From a virus, in the IMG/VR virus record IMGVR_UViG_3300007609_000054, positions 1-34,698 of that record: a stretch of 34,698 nucleotides of DNA; one strand, written 5' to 3'. The translations under genes were made by a program, and so were the position numbers. Every line of letters begins with the position of its first letter. Position 1 is the stretch's first letter. The notes below the pieces were generated by a model that worked only from the letters and a program-made list of their open reading frames with translations, searched no databases and was not told the DNA's origin. Below, in pieces: positions 6,631 through 13,634 of this stretch.

Positions 6631-7383
6631 ATGCTTTACTTATATGTCAAGACACACAGAACAACTGGACTGAAATATCTCGGTTACACAAGTCAAGACC
6701 CACATACTTACCACGGGAGTGGCGTATATTGGCGCGCGCATCTAGAGAAACACGGTTATGACTACGATACTGAAATTCTTTGCGAATGTCAAGATAAAAC
6801 TGAGGTACGTGAGCAAGGTTTGTACTATACTGAGCTCTGGGATATCGTTGAGAGCGACGGATGGGCCAACCTCAAAGAAGAGTGTGGTGATGGTGGTCGA
6901 CAGTCTGCTGAAGTCCGCCAACGTATCGGCGAGGCTGGCAAGGGTCGTGTTCCCTGGAACAAGGGCAAGCAGATATGGACTGAAGAGCAGCGTCGTGAAA
7001 TTGGGCGCCGCAATATTGAGCGCGGTCCGCAAAGCGCTGACACCATTGCAAAACGTGTAGCCAAGAACACAGGTAAAAGACGTTCGGCAGAGTCCAAAGC
7101 AAAAACATCAGCAGCGCTCAAAGGTCGGACATTTTCATCTAAAACAAGACAAAAGATGAGCGAGGCAGCGTTGCAGCGTGGTTTCAACGGCTATGGTTTT
7201 GAAAAGGGTTGTATGCCGCACAATGCCAAACAGATTACCATACTTGACGTAAATACAGGCAGAACATTCGAAGTGACTGGACTCAGGACTTGGTGCCGCG
7301 AGAACAATATATCATATGGTGGTATATGGAAGGCGTTCAAGGAAGGCCGTGACTTCAAAGGATATAGGAAAGTCGATGCGTGA
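6631..7383 (+). CDS. GIY-YIG homing endonuclease, Seg-like
   Basis: 250 aa. The GIY-YIG core is near the N-terminus (LYLYVKTHR then KYLGYTSQ), followed by YHGSGVYWRAHLEKHG and the Glu-containing helix EVREQGLYYTEL. The middle (about 88-185) has NUMOD3-like DNA-binding repeats (RQRIGEAGKGRVPWNKGKQ, SAESKAKTSAALKGR). The C-terminus resembles a NUMOD1/helix-turn-helix unit (ITILDVNTGRTFEVTGLRTW). Unlike the two HNH genes it is not AT-rich and sits between genes with no duplicated tail beside it. It has its own late promoter. It probably cleaves related phage genomes lacking it, by analogy with T4 Seg proteins. Confidence 0.88.
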   Translation: MLYLYVKTHRTTGLKYLGYTSQDPHTYHGSGVYWRAHLEKHGYDYDTEILCECQDKTEVREQGLYYTELWDIVESDGWANLKEECGDGGRQSAEVRQRIGEAGKGRVPWNKGKQIWTEEQRREIGRRNIERGPQSADTIAKRVAKNTGKRRSAESKAKTSAALKGRTFSSKTRQKMSEAALQRGFNGYGFEKGCMPHNAKQITILDVNTGRTFEVTGLRTWCRENNISYGGIWKAFKEGRDFKGYRKVDA

Positions 7384-7513
7384 AAAAGACTTGAAAAAGA
7401 ACAGTGCCCTCCCGGCCACGAAAAGACCGCCTAAGCCAATAAGTGGTATGACGAAGGCGGTCAGAAATATCAAGGATCACAAAAAGGCTGTGAACCGATC
7501 TACTCGAAAATAA
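7376..7513 (+). CDS. Possible small basic protein, 45 aa
   Basis: The ATG overlaps the end of the GIY-YIG gene and has an AGGA Shine-Dalgarno 6 nt upstream. The product is very basic (MREKDLKKNSALPATKRPPK...). It runs through the inverted repeat at 7425-7462 and ends 14 nt inside the convergent gene at 7500. It could be a real small gene coupled to the endonuclease or a chance frame over a terminator. Confidence 0.35.
   Translation: MREKDLKKNSALPATKRPPKPISGMTKAVRNIKDHKKAVNRSTRK
7425..7462 (-). terminator. Hairpin terminator downstream of 7500-7904
   Basis: Arms GACCGCCT/AGGCGGTC with a 22-nt loop; on the minus strand the stem is followed by TTTT. It lies 38 nt beyond the stop of 7500-7904 and separates it from the convergent GIY-YIG gene. 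Confidence 0.55.
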
Positions 7514-7904
7514 TTTCTTCAAGCGTCAAATTCAAATCAGCTATGAGTAGCTCGCCGGTCGAAGCTTCGTGAAACTCGCATGATCCTGACATTGGTTCTA
7601 TGAAGCCAACGTTCTCGATTTGGAGACTGAACGGAACAAAAATGTTGTCTCTGTTCACTCGCTCAGCATTGCCCATTTCTAGCGTCATCAAACTAGCACG
7701 AGCGCCAGCACTGATAGCAGCATTGACTACGAGTCGTTCGCATAAGTTTGTTGCTTCGGAAAGCAATGTATCTGTTTCTGAATCAGAAAGCGTTTCTGAT
7801 TCAGGCTGAATGTCGACAATTGGAGCATCGTCTTTTGGCACTGCAATGCTGAAAACAATTAGCGCAAGAAGAGTGAGTCCAAAATATTTCAAAAACTTTT
7901 TCAT
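7500..7904 (-). CDS. Secreted or membrane-anchored hypothetical, 134 aa
   Basis: The N-terminus is a clear signal or anchor: MKKF followed by the hydrophobic stretch YFGLTLLALIVFSIAV at about 6-21. The mature part is acidic and Ser/Glu-rich, with a later beta-type segment containing one Cys (MSGSCEFHE) and another Cys at LCERL. It has no lipobox that I can see. It is monocistronic, with its own sigma70 promoter and a downstream hairpin. An envelope function such as superinfection exclusion is possible but is inference only. Confidence 0.7.
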   Translation of the reverse strand: MKKFLKYFGLTLLALIVFSIAVPKDDAPIVDIQPESETLSDSETDTLLSEATNLCERLVVNAAISAGARASLMTLEMGNAERVNRDNIFVPFSLQIENVGFIEPMSGSCEFHEASTGELLIADLNLTLEEIIFE

Positions 7905-7924
7905 GAGGTATCCTTATTTGTTTC

Positions 7925-7953
7925 AATCTAGCATTGATTGTTAGAGATGTCAA
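7925..7953 (-). promoter_or_regulatory. Sigma70-type promoter for 7500-7904
   Basis: The minus strand reads TTGACA-N17-TAGATT, about 20 nt upstream of the ATG at 7904. The -35 box overlaps the stop of the upstream gene 7950-8246. Confidence 0.65.
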
Positions 7954-8246
7954 CATCCCCATGCCATCTTAAATAGCACCGCGTCTTCTTCAGACTGAAA
8001 TGCAAACTCAAATGCGCTTCGTCCACCTACCCAGGTAAACTCAATTTCATTTTCTTTTAACCATTCTACCGCGATATTGCGTCGTTCAATTTCGCTAACG
8101 CGATTATAACCTATCCTGGGATTGTTGTAGACGACAAAATAGTTATAGCCTTGATCTCTTGTATGCTTGATTAGGGTTTCGTCACCCCAGTCTTGCATGC
8201 CAGATGGTATTGGTTTAGGAGGGTAAGGTTCAAATCCAGACATCAT
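7950..8246 (-). CDS. Small protein of an LFK-AWG paralogue family, copy B
   Basis: 98 aa from the ATG at 8246, which overlaps the previous stop as ATGA (an adjacent second ATG is possible). The C-terminal 40 residues (RRNIAVEWLKENEIEFTWVGG, then EEDAVLFKMAWGC) match the neighbour at 8243-8485 in pattern RRN-A--W--E--I-F-W---F-F--EEDA-LFK-AWG. The two genes are tandem paralogues. The function is unknown; the aromatic, strand-helix pattern suggests a compact fold. Confidence 0.7.
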   Translation of the reverse strand: MMSGFEPYPPKPIPSGMQDWGDETLIKHTRDQGYNYFVVYNNPRIGYNRVSEIERRNIAVEWLKENEIEFTWVGGRSAFEFAFQSEEDAVLFKMAWGC

Positions 8247-8485
8247 ACGCCCCATGCTAGTTTGAAGAGCAACGCATCTTCTTCAGTACGGAACCGAAAC
8301 CGCCACAAGACTTCGCCTGCATCCCATATGAAATCAATACCTTGTTCATCACACCATTTCATAGCTGCATTGCGACGTTTGACTGCATTTGGTCGATCAA
8401 TCAGACCACGCTTAGTTTCAGACATAAAATTATATCGAACCCGATGTTTGTAATCAGGCACATAATATCCTGTTTTGTATTTCAT
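8243..8485 (-). CDS. Small protein of an LFK-AWG paralogue family, copy A
   Basis: 80 aa; starts at an ATG overlapping the preceding stop (ATGA) without a clear Shine-Dalgarno, so it is probably translated by coupling. The C-terminus (RRNAAMKWCDEQGIDFIW, then EEDALLFKLAWGV) is paralogous to 7950-8246 and more distantly to 20877-21119 (DEEKAILFKIEWS). The function is unknown. Confidence 0.7.
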   Translation of the reverse strand: MKYKTGYYVPDYKHRVRYNFMSETKRGLIDRPNAVKRRNAAMKWCDEQGIDFIWDAGEVLWRFRFRTEEDALLFKLAWGV

Positions 8486-8637
8486 CGGGCCAGTTTAATC
8501 ATGGTTTCGATTTCCTGTACCTTCTCGCGAGCATCAAAGTATTCTTGTGCATTGTCCCTGGCAAGCGCCTTTAGAACAGTCTTGCGAGCGATAAGCAGGT
8601 CAGCTTGCAGATCAGCGATGATTTCCTTGTCGGTCAT
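8482..8637 (-). CDS. Hypothetical helical protein, 51 aa
   Basis: Begins MTDKEIIADLQADLLIARKT and appears almost entirely helical, possibly a short coiled coil. I chose the ATG at 8637 because upstream in-frame sequence overlaps the previous gene heavily. It still overlaps 8612-8830 by 26 nt, and its stop overlaps the next ATG. The function is unknown. Confidence 0.6.
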   Translation of the reverse strand: MTDKEIIADLQADLLIARKTVLKALARDNAQEYFDAREKVQEIETMIKLAR

Positions 8638-8830
8638 GGATAGCCTCCAACATCTCATTGGCCATGGTGTATTCTCGATCACGATACACTTGTCTCTCCA
8701 ATGTGTCAAGATGTTCCAGTATGTCGAAGGTTCCTATGCGGGCGTCGAACCGATCATAGTCAGTGCCGTCCCAGCCATGATAGCGTTGGGTAAAGGTATG
8801 CACAATCCGCCAGTGTCTGTGGTCGCTCAT
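8612..8830 (-). CDS. Hypothetical protein, 72 aa
   Basis: Rich in His, Arg, Asp and Tyr (MSDHRHWRIVHTFTQRYHG...), with a C-terminal helix (LDTLERQVYRDREYTMANEM). The ATG overlaps the stop of 8827-9108 as ATGA. The function is unknown; it is part of the operon starting at or above metK. Confidence 0.6.
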   Translation of the reverse strand: MSDHRHWRIVHTFTQRYHGWDGTDYDRFDARIGTFDILEHLDTLERQVYRDREYTMANEMLEAIHDRQGNHR

Positions 8831-9108
8831 TCTGGTTCAATCCCCGCAGCGCCGCGGCAGATATCATTGAACCACATGTCAACAATATCTTCGTCTGTGC
8901 GACCGCTATAGCCTGCGTCTGACAGTTTTTCGACAAATTTCTTGTTCCAGTCTAGTTCAAAGAAACCGGTTGTTGGTCGTTCAGGATCTTCAAACTGTAC
9001 GGAAACGACCTTAACCCAAGGCTCATTATCGATATTGGCCAACGTTTTTTCACGAAGGATTTCGTCCTCGATCTTGCCAGCCCTCCAGCGTTTCCACCAT
9101 TTAAACAT
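8827..9108 (-). CDS. Conserved phage hypothetical, 93 aa
   Basis: The pattern (NEPWVKVVSVQFEDPE, GFFELDWNKKFVEKL, AGYSGRTDEDIVDMWFNDIC) resembles a hypothetical that I associate with marine T4-like phages. It has a basic, Trp-rich N-terminus (MFKWWKRWRAGK). The start overlaps the end of metK by 8 nt. No function is known to me. Confidence 0.7.
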   Translation of the reverse strand: MFKWWKRWRAGKIEDEILREKTLANIDNEPWVKVVSVQFEDPERPTTGFFELDWNKKFVEKLSDAGYSGRTDEDIVDMWFNDICRGAAGIEPE

Positions 9109-10204
9109 TGTTATTCTCCCAGCCTATTTTTTCCCATGGTACGTCTTTGTCGCCAAAATGTCCGTAGACACAGTTATCTGCATACTTGTGGAAATTGAAA
9201 AGGTCAAAGCGGTCGATGATACCCTTGGGTGTGAGGTCAATCTCGTTGCGGATGAATCGTTCGATACTGCGATTATGTCCGTTTGAATCAACATAGATGC
9301 TCACTGGCTCTTTGACCCCGATAGCATAGCTGAGCTGGATCTGACACCAGTCAGCCATGTCATCTGCGACAACATTCTTCGCCAGCCAACGAGCGGCGTA
9401 TGCAGCACTGCGGTCAACCTTTGTGGGGTCTTTGCCGCTGAATGCTCCGCCGCCATGTGGCGCCCAGCCTCCGTAAGTGTCTACAATGATCTTGCGACCT
9501 GTTAGTCCTGCGTCTCCATCCGGGCCACCGATTACGAAGTTTCCTGTCGGGTTGATGTGCCATTGCGTATCCCCGTCAAGTAGATCTCTGAACGTTTCGA
9601 AAGCGGTTTCCCTGATGGCCGTACGGACTGCATCGATGTTACCACTGGTGTGTTGGTGGCTGCACACCACGCTTGCAATTCTTTTAGGCTTGTTCCCTTC
9701 GTATTCGACTGTGACCTGGCTTTTAGCATCTGGAAGGAGAAAGTCATCTCCGGACAGCCTTCTTCCATCCAATTCCTTGAGAAGCTGGTGTGCGAGGTAG
9801 ATGGGGGTGGGCATAAACTCAGAGTTCTCATTGCTTGCGTAACCGAACATGAGGCCTTGATCTCCTGCTCCAAAGTCATCCGTGCCCAATCCAATATCTG
9901 AGGATTGTGAGTGTAGTTCGTTGTATATGCGAAGCGTGGCCCAGTCGAACCCCCCGCCATCTCGATATCCAATAGACCTGGCCGTATCCCGTACGATTTG
10001 TTCAACCTCCATTTTGCTGAGATTGAAGTTTTTGACTTCCCCAGCAAGGGTGACCATATTTGTTGTAACGAGAGTTTCGATCGCACAGCGAGTTGTTTCG
10101 TCGCCCGCTTCGAGCGCTGCATCGAGTAAAGCATCACTAATTTGATCTGCAACTTTGTCAGGGTGTCCACGGCTTACGCTCTCCGATGTGAATGTGTATG
10201 TCAT
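9101..10204 (-). CDS. metK: S-adenosylmethionine synthetase
   Basis: 367 aa, near the usual 380-400. The family makes S-adenosylmethionine from ATP and methionine. Diagnostic motifs are SRGHPDK at 11-17, GAGDQGLMFGYA at 112-123 and GGGAFSGKDPTKVDRSAAY at 251-269 (the glycine-rich and P-loop-like segments). All key motifs are intact, so it should be active. The start at 10204 has an AAGGA Shine-Dalgarno and overlaps the previous stop (ATGA). It lies in the same transcription direction as the radical-SAM gene queE, 0.5 kb downstream of it. Supplying SAM to QueE, or to methylation, is a natural inference. A phage-encoded MetK is uncommon. Confidence 0.95.
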   Translation of the reverse strand: MTYTFTSESVSRGHPDKVADQISDALLDAALEAGDETTRCAIETLVTTNMVTLAGEVKNFNLSKMEVEQIVRDTARSIGYRDGGGFDWATLRIYNELHSQSSDIGLGTDDFGAGDQGLMFGYASNENSEFMPTPIYLAHQLLKELDGRRLSGDDFLLPDAKSQVTVEYEGNKPKRIASVVCSHQHTSGNIDAVRTAIRETAFETFRDLLDGDTQWHINPTGNFVIGGPDGDAGLTGRKIIVDTYGGWAPHGGGAFSGKDPTKVDRSAAYAARWLAKNVVADDMADWCQIQLSYAIGVKEPVSIYVDSNGHNRSIERFIRNEIDLTPKGIIDRFDLFNFHKYADNCVYGHFGDKDVPWEKIGWENNNV

Positions 10205-10386
10205 TTGGTTCCTTTTGTTGTAATATAGGTTACAACTTCATTATCAATTTCTTCTTGTAAAAATTTTTGTAACCAGTCACTGGCGGCGGCCATGTCGTAC
10301 TCAGCTTTTGTTACCCGCGTGAGAACCCGCCACCTTACGTTTTTTCTTTCGGCGCGCTCGTCGTTCTGGGCAATGCTGTTTTTCAT
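10201..10386 (-). CDS. Hypothetical small protein, about 61 aa, start uncertain
   Basis: The frame ends in an ATGA overlap with metK. The C-terminal part (WLQKFLQEEIDNEVVTYIT) looks genuine. The ATG at 10386 gives a long overlap with the upstream gene; the ATG at 10293 gives a 30-aa product just after the upstream stop, and a GTG at 10440 is also possible. The function is unknown. Confidence 0.45.
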   Translation of the reverse strand: MKNSIAQNDERAERKNVRWRVLTRVTKAEYDMAAASDWLQKFLQEEIDNEVVTYITTKGTK

Positions 10387-10582
10387 ACTGGTTGATAGCT
10401 TTTTTGAGTTCTTTGATCTTGTCTCGATTATCACATCCACCCACTACGAGCTCTTCTAACCTTGACATAGCTCGGTCATAGTGGGCTTCGGTCTGTATCT
10501 TCTTGGGCACGGGGCTTGATCCTGGGTGCGAGTGTATGTGACAATTGCCAATACAATGCGGTACTTCCTTGGTCCGCTTCAT
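10301..10582 (-). CDS. Hypothetical small basic protein, 55-93 aa, start uncertain
   Basis: The C-terminal half is a lysine/arginine-rich helix (KIKELKKAINQYEKQHCPER, then RRARRKKKRK), possibly nucleic-acid binding. The ATG at 10582 overlaps the upstream gene by 107 nt, while the ATG at 10468 begins 8 nt after its stop and gives 55 aa. I cannot decide which is used. The function is unknown. Confidence 0.45.
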   Translation of the reverse strand: MKRTKEVPHCIGNCHIHSHPGSSPVPKKIQTEAHYDRAMSRLEELVVGGCDNRDKIKELKKAINQYEKQHCPERRARRKKKRKVAGSHAGNKS

Positions 10583-10673
10583 AATACTTATCAAGCCAGT
10601 CCAAAAATTCGCCCAGTTTTTCTTGAACATCTAGTGGCAGTGGGTTGCTGCCTATTTCAACGTCTTCGCTCAT
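10476..10673 (-). CDS. Hypothetical protein, 65 aa
   Basis: Begins MSEDVEIGSNPLPLDVQEKL with an acidic, helical N-terminal half (LGEFLDWLDKYYEAD). The ATG at 10673 overlaps the queE stop as ATGA, which fixes the start and implies coupling to queE. It is the first of three small overlapping genes between queE and metK. The function is unknown. Confidence 0.55.
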   Translation of the reverse strand: MSEDVEIGSNPLPLDVQEKLGEFLDWLDKYYEADQGSTALYWQLSHTLAPRIKPRAQEDTDRSPL

Positions 10674-11554
10674 GTGCCCCACGCATTACCAAACAGATCA
10701 ATGTGCAAGCGAGGTGTAAAACGCCATCCTTGTTCCATTGCTAGATCAGCGACGTCTTGCACACTGAGCTGATATTCTTCACTTCTTCCGCCCAATGGCA
10801 TCAAGTAGACAGGTACGTCACGTTTAAGAACTTGCTTGTATTCATCAACAGCTTGTCTAACTTCTTCAACGTCCTGGCGATCAGCCACAACAAACTTGAG
10901 GTAAAGTTGAACATTAGGCAAGCTAATATACTGACGTGCTATTTCAGGCTGAATAGCTTGCTCCCAAGATTCACCACTGACACTTAGCTTGGGCGAACAA
11001 CTGAATGTAACATGGAAATGACGATGATAGTTGTCTAGGTAATTATACAGTGGTTCTTTGAGCATTTGTGTGGTATTGGTTTCAAACGTGATGTTTTGCA
11101 AATCACGCATCCTTGACTGCTCAAGTAAATCAGGATAGAGATTTTGCCAAGCCAATAGTGGTTCACCACCTGTAAAGATCAGATGAATGTCTTGCCCATT
11201 TGGTTGTGTCCAGCGTTGATTAGGTACTTTTTCCAAAAGGCGTTCTGGCAAATCGGCTATTTCAGCTGTTTGATTGAGATGCTTAAACTCAGGATAGATG
11301 CTTGCGTAAGTGTCGCAACCTGTGTGCACTAGCGGCAGATCCTCAAACTTCTCAGTCGATTCGTGGACGCCAGCCTGTATCAATTTCTCTACCTCTGGGT
11401 TGTATCGTCCCACCTCGAGGCCACGTGGTAGTCCAAATGACTTGCATCTGAAATTACACCCGAACGTCCTAAAAAAAATACTTGGAACACCCACGAACCG
11501 ACCCTCACCTTGCAGCGAGTAAAAAATTTCTGTATATCGAATTTCACTTACCAT
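10670..11554 (-). CDS. queE: QueE-like radical SAM 7-carboxy-7-deazaguanine synthase with split Cys motif
   Basis: 294 aa, longer than most QueE (about 210-245). QueE converts 6-carboxytetrahydropterin to 7-carboxy-7-deazaguanine. The N-terminus is typical (EIFYSLQGEGRFVGVPSIF, then RTFGCNFRC), with C33 and C37. The third cluster Cys, in CDTYAS (C80), is reached only after a 42-residue insert, whereas the canonical motif is CX3CX2C. FTGGEPLLAW and FETNTT follow as expected for the SAM-binding and substrate regions. I have seen similar inserted forms in marine phage QueE, so this is probably a phage subfamily and not a broken gene. It belongs with folE, the QueD-like gene and dpdA in the same window. 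Confidence 0.85.
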   Translation of the reverse strand: MVSEIRYTEIFYSLQGEGRFVGVPSIFFRTFGCNFRCKSFGLPRGLEVGRYNPEVEKLIQAGVHESTEKFEDLPLVHTGCDTYASIYPEFKHLNQTAEIADLPERLLEKVPNQRWTQPNGQDIHLIFTGGEPLLAWQNLYPDLLEQSRMRDLQNITFETNTTQMLKEPLYNYLDNYHRHFHVTFSCSPKLSVSGESWEQAIQPEIARQYISLPNVQLYLKFVVADRQDVEEVRQAVDEYKQVLKRDVPVYLMPLGGRSEEYQLSVQDVADLAMEQGWRFTPRLHIDLFGNAWGT

Positions 11555-11556
11555 AT

Positions 11557-11844
11557 TTATTCAATTAACCCTTTAATTTTTGCCATCGTTATGCCGTCAT
11601 TGATAAATTCAACCTTAACCAACATATTCTTTTTTTCGTCTGAATTATCTCTTTTTATGAGAAATGATTCTGGTGAAAAGCCTTCTTCATCAATGAGGAA
11701 TCTAATAGTGGCACGAACAATGTCATCGTAAGTTATGCCTTTGTCTAGAGCATCAACTGGGCTATTTGGCCCACAGTATAGCACCTCGGGATTTTCATCA
11801 TCCTGGAATCTTATACCGTCAATAACATAATTATCGTCTATCAT
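11557..11844 (-). CDS. Hypothetical protein, 95 aa
   Basis: Unknown acidic protein (MIDDNYVIDGIRFQDDENPE...) with the segment DDIVRATIRFLIDEEGFSPE. Its ATG overlaps the peptide deformylase stop (ATGA), and queE begins 2 nt after its TAA. It therefore sits in the operon between def and queE. No motif is recognised. Confidence 0.65.
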   Translation of the reverse strand: MIDDNYVIDGIRFQDDENPEVLYCGPNSPVDALDKGITYDDIVRATIRFLIDEEGFSPESFLIKRDNSDEKKNMLVKVEFINDGITMAKIKGLIE

Positions 11845-12383
11845 GACATACTCGCTATGATGCGGTCAGCAGCACGATTCATCAGTTTGGCTTGTTTTTT
11901 GCGAGCTGCCTTCAGCTTAACATTGCCAACACGATCTGTAAACAGAATACCTTGCAAATGGTCGTATTCATGTAAAAATACCCTTGCGTCCATGCCGAAC
12001 AGCACGGCTTCATCAAGCTCTCCAGCTTCGTCTTCCCAACGAACTTTGACCATATCAGGTCGTTTGACCTTGAGATATAATCCAGGATCACTCAGACAGC
12101 CCTCGCTCATGAGTACTTGATCTTCGCTGATTTCCATGACCTGTGGATTAAACATGGTAATCATGTCCTGCTGAATCATCTGCACATGCACTGCGGCGTT
12201 GAGATTGATCTGATTAGCAGCCAATCCAATACCACGGTATTGTTCCGTGAGTTGTTTCATGTGACGGCTGATCGCCATGCGGTATGCGCTGTTGCCTTCA
12301 GGAAATGGAGGCACGGGCGTCTCGAGTGCGTTGTGTGGTACGTATACTAACTGGTGTGCGCTCAAGTCAATTTCTTCACTCAT
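11841..12383 (-). CDS. def: Peptide deformylase
   Basis: 180 aa, the usual length. The enzyme removes the formyl group from nascent N-terminal methionine. All three metal/active-site motifs are intact: GIGLAANQ at 51-58, EGCLS at 94-98 (metal ligand Cys96) and HEYDH at 138-142. I chose the ATG at 12383 because it overlaps the thymidine kinase stop (ATGA); an upstream in-frame codon is only TTG. Phage deformylases are known in marine T4-like phages, where they are thought to favour turnover or maturation of phage-directed proteins. It is followed by a coupled unknown gene. Confidence 0.95.
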   Translation of the reverse strand: MSEEIDLSAHQLVYVPHNALETPVPPFPEGNSAYRMAISRHMKQLTEQYRGIGLAANQINLNAAVHVQMIQQDMITMFNPQVMEISEDQVLMSEGCLSDPGLYLKVKRPDMVKVRWEDEAGELDEAVLFGMDARVFLHEYDHLQGILFTDRVGNVKLKAARKKQAKLMNRAADRIIASMS

Positions 12384-12931
12384 CTTGGTATCCAATGTTC
12401 AAGGCATCTTGGTTCATACATGCCCACGCTGCCAACAGCGACTCGATCTCCGTCTTCGACAAGACGTTGTGTTTTGGTTGCTGGCTTGCCTGTGACTGTG
12501 CAGATTGCCTGTATCTTTGTAACCTCATCGCTCAGTGCGAGAAGCATTGCGGTAGTTTCAAATGGTACACCGCGGCTGTCTTGATCAAGACCAGCAGCTA
12601 CCACATTAACACCATCTACTAACATATTGGTGACGACTTCAACTGTCTGTTTGGTGTTCATGAACTGAACTTCGTCCAGGAACACTGTATGGTAATTATA
12701 TGGCTTAAAGTTGTATTTGTCAAGTGCCTGGTCCCAGTCATCCATGGCAAAACACGGAAAACTCAAGCGGTTATGTGTTTCAATATGGTCTGTGCTGTAA
12801 CGATTATCGATGTTGGGCTTGAGCACTAACACCTTATTACCACAATGCTGCTCCCATAATATGGTGCGCAGTAGTTCAGATGTCTTGCCTGCATACATTG
12901 GGCCGGCAATGGTTCGTAGTTTACCTGTCAC
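12380..12931 (-). CDS. tdk: Thymidine kinase, type II
   Basis: 183 aa, typical of the short (E. coli Tdk/T4-like) family. It phosphorylates thymidine for dTMP supply. The P-loop GPMYAGKT is at 10-17 and the Walker B-type DEVQF at 86-90. A C-terminal zinc region is partly visible (CTVTGKPA near 143, and PRCLEHW at the end), with fewer Cys than in the E. coli enzyme. The start overlaps the preceding small gene by 11 nt, and the stop overlaps def. It fits a nucleotide-precursor role during phage replication. Confidence 0.93.
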   Translation of the reverse strand: MTGKLRTIAGPMYAGKTSELLRTILWEQHCGNKVLVLKPNIDNRYSTDHIETHNRLSFPCFAMDDWDQALDKYNFKPYNYHTVFLDEVQFMNTKQTVEVVTNMLVDGVNVVAAGLDQDSRGVPFETTAMLLALSDEVTKIQAICTVTGKPATKTQRLVEDGDRVAVGSVGMYEPRCLEHWIPR

Positions 12932-13091
12932 GATTGATTTCTTCCCTTAGTCTTTTGATTTCGTCTCGCATATCCTTTTCAAGGTCATGGGTATTTTTCT
13001 CGATGGTCGTCATTTTGTCTGCCATATGTTCAAGCAGATCAAAAAGCTCTTCTAGTTTTTGTTCCTTGTCATCTTGATTGTTAGGGGTCAT
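12921..13091 (-). CDS. Hypothetical coiled-coil protein, 56 aa
   Basis: Starts MTPNNQDDKEQKLEELFDLL and is predicted to be a single charged helix or coiled coil to the end. The ATG at 13091 overlaps the upstream stop by 11 nt, and the end overlaps thymidine kinase. The function is unknown. Confidence 0.6.
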   Translation of the reverse strand: MTPNNQDDKEQKLEELFDLLEHMADKMTTIEKNTHDLEKDMRDEIKRLREEINRDR

Positions 13092-13476
13092 TATTTTCCT
13101 TAAGCTTGTCCATGAGTTGACATTGTTCAATGAAATCTTGATATTCATTTGCAATCATACTTATTTTGCTGGCTGATTCACGCCAGACACGGGTTACTTC
13201 ACGATCCATCTGCTCACCAATAGCCTTGAGATCTGGATACTTGTCCTCTAACTCGGAATTTCTTCCAGTCACCCCGAGCATTTGCTCGAGGCGCTGGATA
13301 CGATCTTCAAGGTTCTCGGAGTCCTTGCTAAGTTGAATTTTCTCCGCATCAAAAACAAGACCAGTGCCTTCAACTTTGAAAACAGCGAGATGGTCATCGA
13401 TCAATTCAAAATTTGATTTGGCAAAAGTCAGTGAATTAGACCAAATTGGAGTAGTGACAGAACTAATGGTATTCAT
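13081..13476 (-). CDS. Hypothetical coiled-coil protein, 131 aa
   Basis: The N-terminal 45 residues are beta-like (LAVFKVEGTGLVFDAEKIQL), followed by a coiled-coil stretch (ENLEDRIQRLEQMLGV) and a helical C-terminus. Its ATG overlaps, as ATGA, the stop of the folE remnant at 13473-13616. This shows that the gene was originally coupled directly behind folE, before the HNH insertion. The function is unknown. Confidence 0.7.
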   Translation of the reverse strand: MNTISSVTTPIWSNSLTFAKSNFELIDDHLAVFKVEGTGLVFDAEKIQLSKDSENLEDRIQRLEQMLGVTGRNSELEDKYPDLKAIGEQMDREVTRVWRESASKISMIANEYQDFIEQCQLMDKLKENNDP

Positions 13477-13616
13477 CTTGGTGCAAATTCCTGTTGTAGC
13501 TTGATGTTGTCGAAGAATTCCTTCTTGGTACCGTAGTCGTCGTTGAAACGCCCTTTGAGTACTGTAGTCTGTGTGAGGCTTGAGTGTGCCATGATGCCAC
13601 GGTTTTCACAGCAACC
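13473..13616 (-). pseudogene. Stranded C-terminal remnant of folE
   Basis: The minus strand encodes GCCENRGIMAHSS and onward to the stop, 47 residues that align without gaps to the last 47 residues of FolE at 14237-14923 (38 of 47 identical). The DNA is clearly more diverged than the protein. It has no proper start, although a chance frame continues back into the HNH gene. Its stop still overlaps the ATG of the next gene as ATGA, the arrangement expected of the original folE end. I interpret it as the ancestral folE tail displaced by the HNH cassette. Confidence 0.88.
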
Positions 13617-13621
13617 AGATT

Positions 13622-13629
13622 GATAAATA
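13622..13629 (+). promoter_or_regulatory. Late-promoter-like box GATAAATA for second HNH gene
   Basis: GATAAATA lies only 5 nt before the ATG at 13635. If used like a T4 late promoter, the transcript would begin at or beside the ATG, giving a leaderless message. No Shine-Dalgarno is visible, which fits. Confidence 0.4.
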
Positions 13630-13634
13630 ATCAT

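Noticed and set aside
6594-6655. A minus-strand TTGACA-N17-TTATCC inside the start of the GIY-YIG gene, as a promoter for RNase H.
   Set aside because: The -10 box is poor and the -35 lies within coding sequence of the divergent gene. It is possible but not strong enough to list.
7384-7490. A minus-strand frame reading like a transmembrane segment (IFLTAFVIPLIGLGGLFVAG) downstream of 7500-7904.
   Set aside because: It has no ATG or GTG start and no Shine-Dalgarno, and it crosses the terminator-like hairpin at 7425-7462, so it is more likely chance.
6631-7513. The GIY-YIG gene as a third tail-replacement cassette.
   Set aside because: No duplicated C-terminus of a neighbour lies beside it, its stop does not share TTAG with a convergent gene, and its base composition matches its surroundings.
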